In this document: in pieces, positions 60,070 through 64,000 of the stretch
How positions within the stretch are numbered: the stretch's first letter is position 1
How the letters are laid out: each line of letters begins with the position of its first letter
Assembly (NCBI GenBank): GCA_016710435.1
Contig: JADJVV010000001.1
Span: forward strand, 1,324,501 to 1,388,500
From: Hyphomicrobiales bacterium
GTDB taxonomy: Bacteria; Pseudomonadota; Alphaproteobacteria; Rhizobiales; Aestuariivirgaceae
Length of the DNA: 64,000 nucleotides
Reading direction: 5' to 3'
Position numbers and translations under genes: made by a program
The notes under the pieces: generated by a model
Databases searched by the model: none
What the model saw: the letters and a program-made list of their open reading frames with translations, nothing else
Told to the model about the DNA's origin: nothing

Positions 60070-61404
60070 ATGTCCCACGCCGCCGCCCCGCTTCCCCTCC
60101 TGTCGCGCAAGTCGCAAGGCCTCAAAGGCCGGGTGCGCGTGCCGGGTGACAAGTCCATGTCCCACCGGTCGCTCATGTTCGGTGCCGTGGCCCGCGGCGA
60201 GACGGTGATCTCCGGCCTGCTCGAAGCCGAGGATGTGATCAACACGGCGAAGGCCATGCAGGCCCTGGGCGCCACCGCCACCCGTGACGGCAAGGGCGTG
60301 TGGCATGTGACCGGGGTCGGCATCGGCGGTCTCCGGTCTCCCGCCGGTGAACTGGATTTTGGAAATTCCGGCACGGGTGTCCGCCTCGCCATGGGCCTCA
60401 TGGCCTCGACGCCGCTCACCGCACGCTGCGTCGGCGATGCCTCGCTGTCGAAGCGCCCCATGGGCCGCGTGACGAAGCCGCTCGCCCAATTCGGCACGCG
60501 CTTCGAGACGAGCGAAGGCGACCGACTGCCCCTCACCATTCACGGCGCGGGCGAGGCAAAGCCCGTTACCTACACGTTGCCCGTCGCATCGGCGCAGGTG
60601 AAGTCCGCCGTGCTGCTGGCCGGATTGAACACGCCCGGCATTACCACGGTGATCGAACCGGTGCCGACCCGCGACCACACCGAGCGCATGCTCTCCTCCT
60701 TCGGTGCGAAGATTGCCGTGACCGAAAAGGACGGCGTACGCCACATCACCCTCGAAGGACGCCATGAACTGAAGGCGCAGGTGCTGGACATTCCGGGCGA
60801 TCCGTCGTCTGCCGCCTTCCCCATGGTGGCGGCGCTCATCACGCCGGGATCCGAGATCGTGATCGAGAACATCATGCTCAACCCCACGCGCACCGGCCTG
60901 TTCGTGACGCTCGAAGAAATGGGCGCCGACATCACTTACGAGAACCGCCGCAGTGCTGGCGGCGAGGACGTGGCCGACATCCGTGTGAAATCCTCGAACC
61001 TCAAGGCCGTGCGGGTGCCGCCTGAACGCGCCCCTTCCATGATCGACGAATATCCCGTTCTCTCGGTGGCTGCGTCCTTCGCGGAAGGAACGACGCGCAT
61101 GGAAGGCCTGGAGGAATTGCGCGTGAAGGAAAGTGACCGTCTCGCCGCCGTGGAAGCAGGGCTTCAGGCGAACGGCGTCATGACCCATTCCGGCCGCGAC
61201 TGGCTGGAGGTGCATGGCGGTGGTGCACCGGGCGGTGGCACGGTGGTGACGCACATGGATCATCGCATCGCCATGTCCTTCCTGGTGATGGGTCTTGCGT
61301 CGCGCATTCATACCAGCGTCGATGACTCCCGTTTCATTGCCACGAGTTTCCCCGGCTTCACCGAATTGGTGAACGGCATGGGCGGCAGGATCGAAGCGAA
61401 ATGA
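60070..61404 (+). CDS. aroA: EPSP synthase (3-phosphoshikimate 1-carboxyvinyltransferase), CP4-like
   Basis: Sixth step of the shikimate pathway, 444 aa. The sequence follows the Agrobacterium CP4 branch closely: VPGDKSMSHRSLMFG, GLLEAEDVINTAKAMQALGA, SLSKRPMGRV, SAQVKSAVLLAGLNTPGITTV, TRDHTERML, RAPSMIDEYPVLSVAA, GLEELRVKESDRL and HMDHRIAMSFLVMGL. At the position where CP4 has the alanine linked to glyphosate tolerance (FGNAATG), this enzyme has glycine (FGNSGTG), so CP4-like tolerance is not expected from that residue. The stop overlaps the cmk start as ATGA. Confidence 0.97.
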   Translation: MSHAAAPLPLLSRKSQGLKGRVRVPGDKSMSHRSLMFGAVARGETVISGLLEAEDVINTAKAMQALGATATRDGKGVWHVTGVGIGGLRSPAGELDFGNSGTGVRLAMGLMASTPLTARCVGDASLSKRPMGRVTKPLAQFGTRFETSEGDRLPLTIHGAGEAKPVTYTLPVASAQVKSAVLLAGLNTPGITTVIEPVPTRDHTERMLSSFGAKIAVTEKDGVRHITLEGRHELKAQVLDIPGDPSSAAFPMVAALITPGSEIVIENIMLNPTRTGLFVTLEEMGADITYENRRSAGGEDVADIRVKSSNLKAVRVPPERAPSMIDEYPVLSVAASFAEGTTRMEGLEELRVKESDRLAAVEAGLQANGVMTHSGRDWLEVHGGGAPGGGTVVTHMDHRIAMSFLVMGLASRIHTSVDDSRFIATSFPGFTELVNGMGGRIEAK

Positions 61405-62027
61405 TCATCGCGGTGGATGGTCCTTCGGCGGCCGGCAAGGGCACGCTGGCGCGCGGCCTGGCCAAGGCGCTGGGCTATCATTTTCTGGATACGGGTTCGC
61501 TCTACCGCGCTGTCGGGCTGATGATGCTGCGTCATGACAAGGCACTGGATGATGCCGGGGCTGCGGCACAGTTTGCGGCAGCACTTGATCTGCCGTCGAT
61601 CCGCGATGGCGAGCTGCGCAACGAGGATGTTGCCCATGCGGCGTCGCGCATTTCGGTTTATCCCAAGGTGCGCGCCAACCTGCTGCAGTTCCAGCGCGAC
61701 TTCGCGCGCAAGGCGCCGGGAGCGGTGCTGGATGGCCGCGACATCGGCACGGTTGTCTGCCCGGATGCCGACCTGAAGTTCTTTGTGACGGCAGCCACCG
61801 ATGTGCGCGCCCGGCGCCGCTTCGACGAGTTGAAGGGGCAGGGCCAGGATGTGGCCTACGAAGCCGTTTTCGAAGATGTCATGGCCCGCGACGAACGCGA
61901 CGCCACCCGCACCACCGCCCCCACCGCCATGGCCGACGACGCCATCATGATCGATACCTCGGAATTGACGGCAGACGAAGTGCTGAAAGCCGTGCTCGAC
62001 GTGGTCCGCGAACACGCCAAGGGCTGA
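61401..62027 (+). CDS. cmk: Cytidylate kinase
   Basis: Phosphorylates CMP and dCMP, 208 aa. The P-loop IIAVDGPSAAGKGTLARGLA, FLDTGSLYRAVGLMML, the substrate-domain RISVYPKVRANLLQFQRDFA, LDGRDIGTVVCPDADLKFFVTA and ARRRFDELKGQG are canonical. Overlap with aroA by 4 nt gives coupled translation; rpsA follows after about 1 kb, a common order in alphaproteobacteria. Confidence 0.97.
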   Translation: MIIAVDGPSAAGKGTLARGLAKALGYHFLDTGSLYRAVGLMMLRHDKALDDAGAAAQFAAALDLPSIRDGELRNEDVAHAASRISVYPKVRANLLQFQRDFARKAPGAVLDGRDIGTVVCPDADLKFFVTAATDVRARRRFDELKGQGQDVAYEAVFEDVMARDERDATRTTAPTAMADDAIMIDTSELTADEVLKAVLDVVREHAKG

Positions 62028-63024
62028 GGTGCCGCGAAAGCGGGCCTCGATCCATGCGCCTGTCGCCGGCACCCGAAGCGGGAGTCCGGATCGCGCGCGA
62101 CATCGCGCCGGTGACGCGATCAAGGGGCGATGGTCAAGGCGGCATGGGTGTGAGGGGAGAAAATGGAGGGACTGTTTCTGTCCCGGCTTCCCGCCAGCAT
62201 GCTTGAGGAGATGGAGAGAGGGGTATTCGGCGTGAAGCCGTTTCGAGAAACGCAGCGGTTTTGGCCCGCAAGGCCCGCACTCGCCAATCCACACAGCCAG
62301 GGCACTTACGGACTGAGCCCGGCCCCGTTGCGTGCGCCTCCGGAGAGACACACGGGGTGTGGGTGAACTGCGGTAAACCGCGCTTGGACCTTAGTGTCCA
62401 AGGGGCGGACCTCCGGCTCCCGGGAGAGATGGATGCTTCGTCCATCCCGCGCGGGCGCTGCTCACGGGTGAGGCAGTGCAGATAAGCTCGCGACACTGAT
62501 CCCTCCTTGCCAGACCCATCGCAAGCCATAAATCACAAGATAGGATTAAAGTCAAGCAATCTGCTTTGGTCCCGCCCAGTGGCAGAAAACGCCGCAATGT
62601 TCCCAACACCCCGTGTGGTCCAAGCATGTGGGCCATACGTCTTTGAGCGAGGGGTATCGAGGCGGAGCTTCTGGCACAAACTCATCCTCCACATGCGTGA
62701 GGGATGACGGATCATCGCACGTGGCGTTCGGGGCCGGCGGGCGGGCGCGCTTCGGGCTTGCCCCGGCCCCTCCCTTCCCCTATATGCCCGCCATCCCGAG
62801 GCCGGAGAAATCCGGGTATTCACCGGGGTGCCGGGCCCAGGGCCTTTCACCCCAGCTTGTTCCGGACAGGTGTGTTGCGTGTGCCTCGATCATGCAGCCC
62901 GCTCCCGGAATGCCCCTAACCCAGACCTGCCGGCTTTTTCCGCGCCACAATGAGCGCCCCGCCCGCAGGTGAAGCATCTCCTGACAATCCGAATTTTTGG
63001 GCCTGCTTCGAAGGATACCGACCT
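62028..63024. other. Long gene-free region between cmk and rpsA
   Basis: About 1 kb with several open frames on both strands but no plausible protein family, start context or codon pattern. A cluster of hairpins occupies roughly 62370-62450. The rpsA promoter and leader must lie toward the right end; no precise elements were assigned. Confidence 0.5.
62370..62446 (+). ncRNA. Hairpin cluster, candidate structured RNA
   Basis: Consecutive inverted repeats within about 77 nt: GCGGT-AA-ACCGC, then CTTGGAC-CTTAGT-GTCCAAG (7-bp perfect stem), the palindrome CTCCCGGGAG, and GATGGA-TGCTTCG-TCCATC. No known RNA family is recognised and strand is uncertain because hairpins read on both strands. Confidence 0.35.
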
Positions 63025-64000
63025 ATGGCGAAATCCGCCGTTTCCATGAACCCCACCCGCGACGACTTCATGTCTCTCCTTGAAGAGAGCTATGCCGACC
63101 GCCCCGTTTCCGAAGGCCAGGTCGTCAAGGGCCGTGTTCTCGGCATTGAAAAGGACAACGTCATCATCGACGTCGGCCTGAAGACTGAAGGCCGCGTGGC
63201 CCTCAAGGAATTCTCCCAGCCCGGCAAGGAAGTCGTCCTGAAGCCCGGCGACACCGTTGAAGTCTATCTCGAGCGCATCGAAAACGCCCTCGGCGAAGCT
63301 GTCCTGTCACGTGACAAGGCCCGCCGCGAAGAGGCCTGGACGCGCCTTGAGGAAATGTCAACCAAGGGCGAACGCGTCGATGGCGTGATCTTCGGCCGCG
63401 TCAAGGGCGGCTTCACCGTCGACCTCGGCGGCGCCGTGGCCTTCCTGCCCGGTTCGCAGGTGGACGTACGCCCGATCCGCGACGTGGGTCCGCTCATGCA
63501 CGTCTCGCAGCCCTTCCAGATCCTCAAGATGGATCGCCGCCGTGGCAACATCGTCGTCTCGCGCCGCGCCATCATGGAAGAGACCCGCGCCGAGCAGCGC
63601 TCCGAACTTGTCCAGAACCTCGCCGAAGGCCAGGTGGTGGATGGCGTGGTCAAGAACATCACCGACTACGGTGCATTCGTGGACCTGGGCGGCATCGACG
63701 GCCTGCTCCATGTCACCGACATCGCCTGGAAGCGCGTGAACCATCCTTCGGATGTCCTCTCCGTCGGCCAGACCGTGAAGGTGCAGATCGTCCGCATCAA
63801 CCCCGAGACGCAGCGCATCTCGCTGGGCATGAAGCAGCTCGACAAGGATCCGTGGGATATCGTCATCGAACGCTACCCTGTCGGCACCAAGGTCAAGGGC
63901 AAGGTCACGAACATCACCGACTACGGTGCATTCGTTGAACTGGAAGACGGCATCGAAGGCCTCGTCCATGTGTCCGAAATGTCCTGGACCAAGAAGAACG
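63025..64000 (+). CDS. rpsA: 30S ribosomal protein S1, 5' part
   Basis: Ribosomal mRNA-binding protein, about 325 codons in the window and cut by the right edge. MAKSAVSMNPTRDDFMSLLEESY is the alphaproteobacterial start. S1 RNA-binding repeats follow: VVKGRVLGIEKDNVIIDVGLKTEGRV, then VDGVIFGRVKGGFTVDLGG, VVDGVVKNITDYGAFVDLGGIDGLLH and VKGKVTNITDYGAFVELEDG, given here by their key parts. Position after aroA-cmk fits the conserved order. Confidence 0.97.
   Translation, partial: MAKSAVSMNPTRDDFMSLLEESYADRPVSEGQVVKGRVLGIEKDNVIIDVGLKTEGRVALKEFSQPGKEVVLKPGDTVEVYLERIENALGEAVLSRDKARREEAWTRLEEMSTKGERVDGVIFGRVKGGFTVDLGGAVAFLPGSQVDVRPIRDVGPLMHVSQPFQILKMDRRRGNIVVSRRAIMEETRAEQRSELVQNLAEGQVVDGVVKNITDYGAFVDLGGIDGLLHVTDIAWKRVNHPSDVLSVGQTVKVQIVRINPETQRISLGMKQLDKDPWDIVIERYPVGTKVKGKVTNITDYGAFVELEDGIEGLVHVSEMSWTKKN

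Noticed and set aside
59797..61311. 504-codon open frame on the minus strand
   Set aside because: Antisense to aroA; histidine/arginine-rich and without recognisable domains.
61308..62351. 347-codon open frame on the minus strand
   Set aside because: Antisense to cmk and running into the gene-free gap; composition reflects GC-rich antisense sequence.

Overview
The window looks like a GC-rich alphaproteobacterial chromosome, most likely Hyphomicrobiales (Rhizobiales). The evidence is the right-hand block: a TIGR02300-type zinc-ribbon/acidic protein, an EPSP synthase close to the Agrobacterium CP4 type, cmk and rpsA in that order, beside tRNA-Ala(GGC). The profusion of ABC uptake operons fits the same group. 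The species cannot be named from the sequence.

Left part (1-32.7 kb), native chromosome rich in uptake and catabolism. A MarR-type regulator (cut by the window edge) and msrA sit beside tRNA-Ser(GGA). Four ABC transporters follow: an iron/polyamine-like system of unknown substrate (1.4-5.3 kb), a peptide/opine-type system with a fused OppD-OppF ATPase (5.7-11.0 kb), a polyamine-type system (13.3-19.6 kb) and a sugar-type system (27.9-30.8 kb). The polyamine-type operon carries a class III aminotransferase, a kinase/phospho-lyase fusion and an agmatinase-family ureohydrolase, which suggests capture and breakdown of an amino-alcohol or guanidino compound. Next comes a GntR-linked redox cluster (GMC oxidoreductase, iron alcohol dehydrogenase, SDR). 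A ROK-controlled cluster follows, with a SelA-like PLP lyase, RidA, the sugar-type ABC system, an SDR and a D-threonine-aldolase-like enzyme. A hisD-family pseudogene with a large internal deletion lies between the second and third systems. In all four ABC operons the binding-protein gene is followed at once by a perfect hairpin.

Middle part (32711-59264), a 26.5-kb genomic island inserted at the 3' end of tRNA-Ala(GGC) and bounded by a perfect 48-bp direct repeat. From left to right it holds a tyrosine integrase; an unknown gene and an 813-aa DUF4238/SEC-C protein (possible defence cargo); a second, small tyrosine recombinase split by an IS66-family element with an 8-bp target duplication; a copper block (DUF411, DUF5676, DUF2933, CopA ATPase, multicopper oxidase, small Cys/His/Met-rich exported protein); a nickel/cobalt block (rcnR-rcnA with a PAP2 phosphatase and a DUF2127 protein); a pair of exported proteins (tandem repeats, WSC domain); and a replication/regulation module (XRE, DUF6641, AlpA-like, primase N-terminal-like and a frameshifted DUF927 helicase) next to the intact tRNA.

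Right part (59.3-64 kb) is conserved chromosome: TIGR02300 protein, aroA-cmk with overlapping ends, a gene-free stretch of about 1 kb with a cluster of hairpins, and the 5' part of rpsA.
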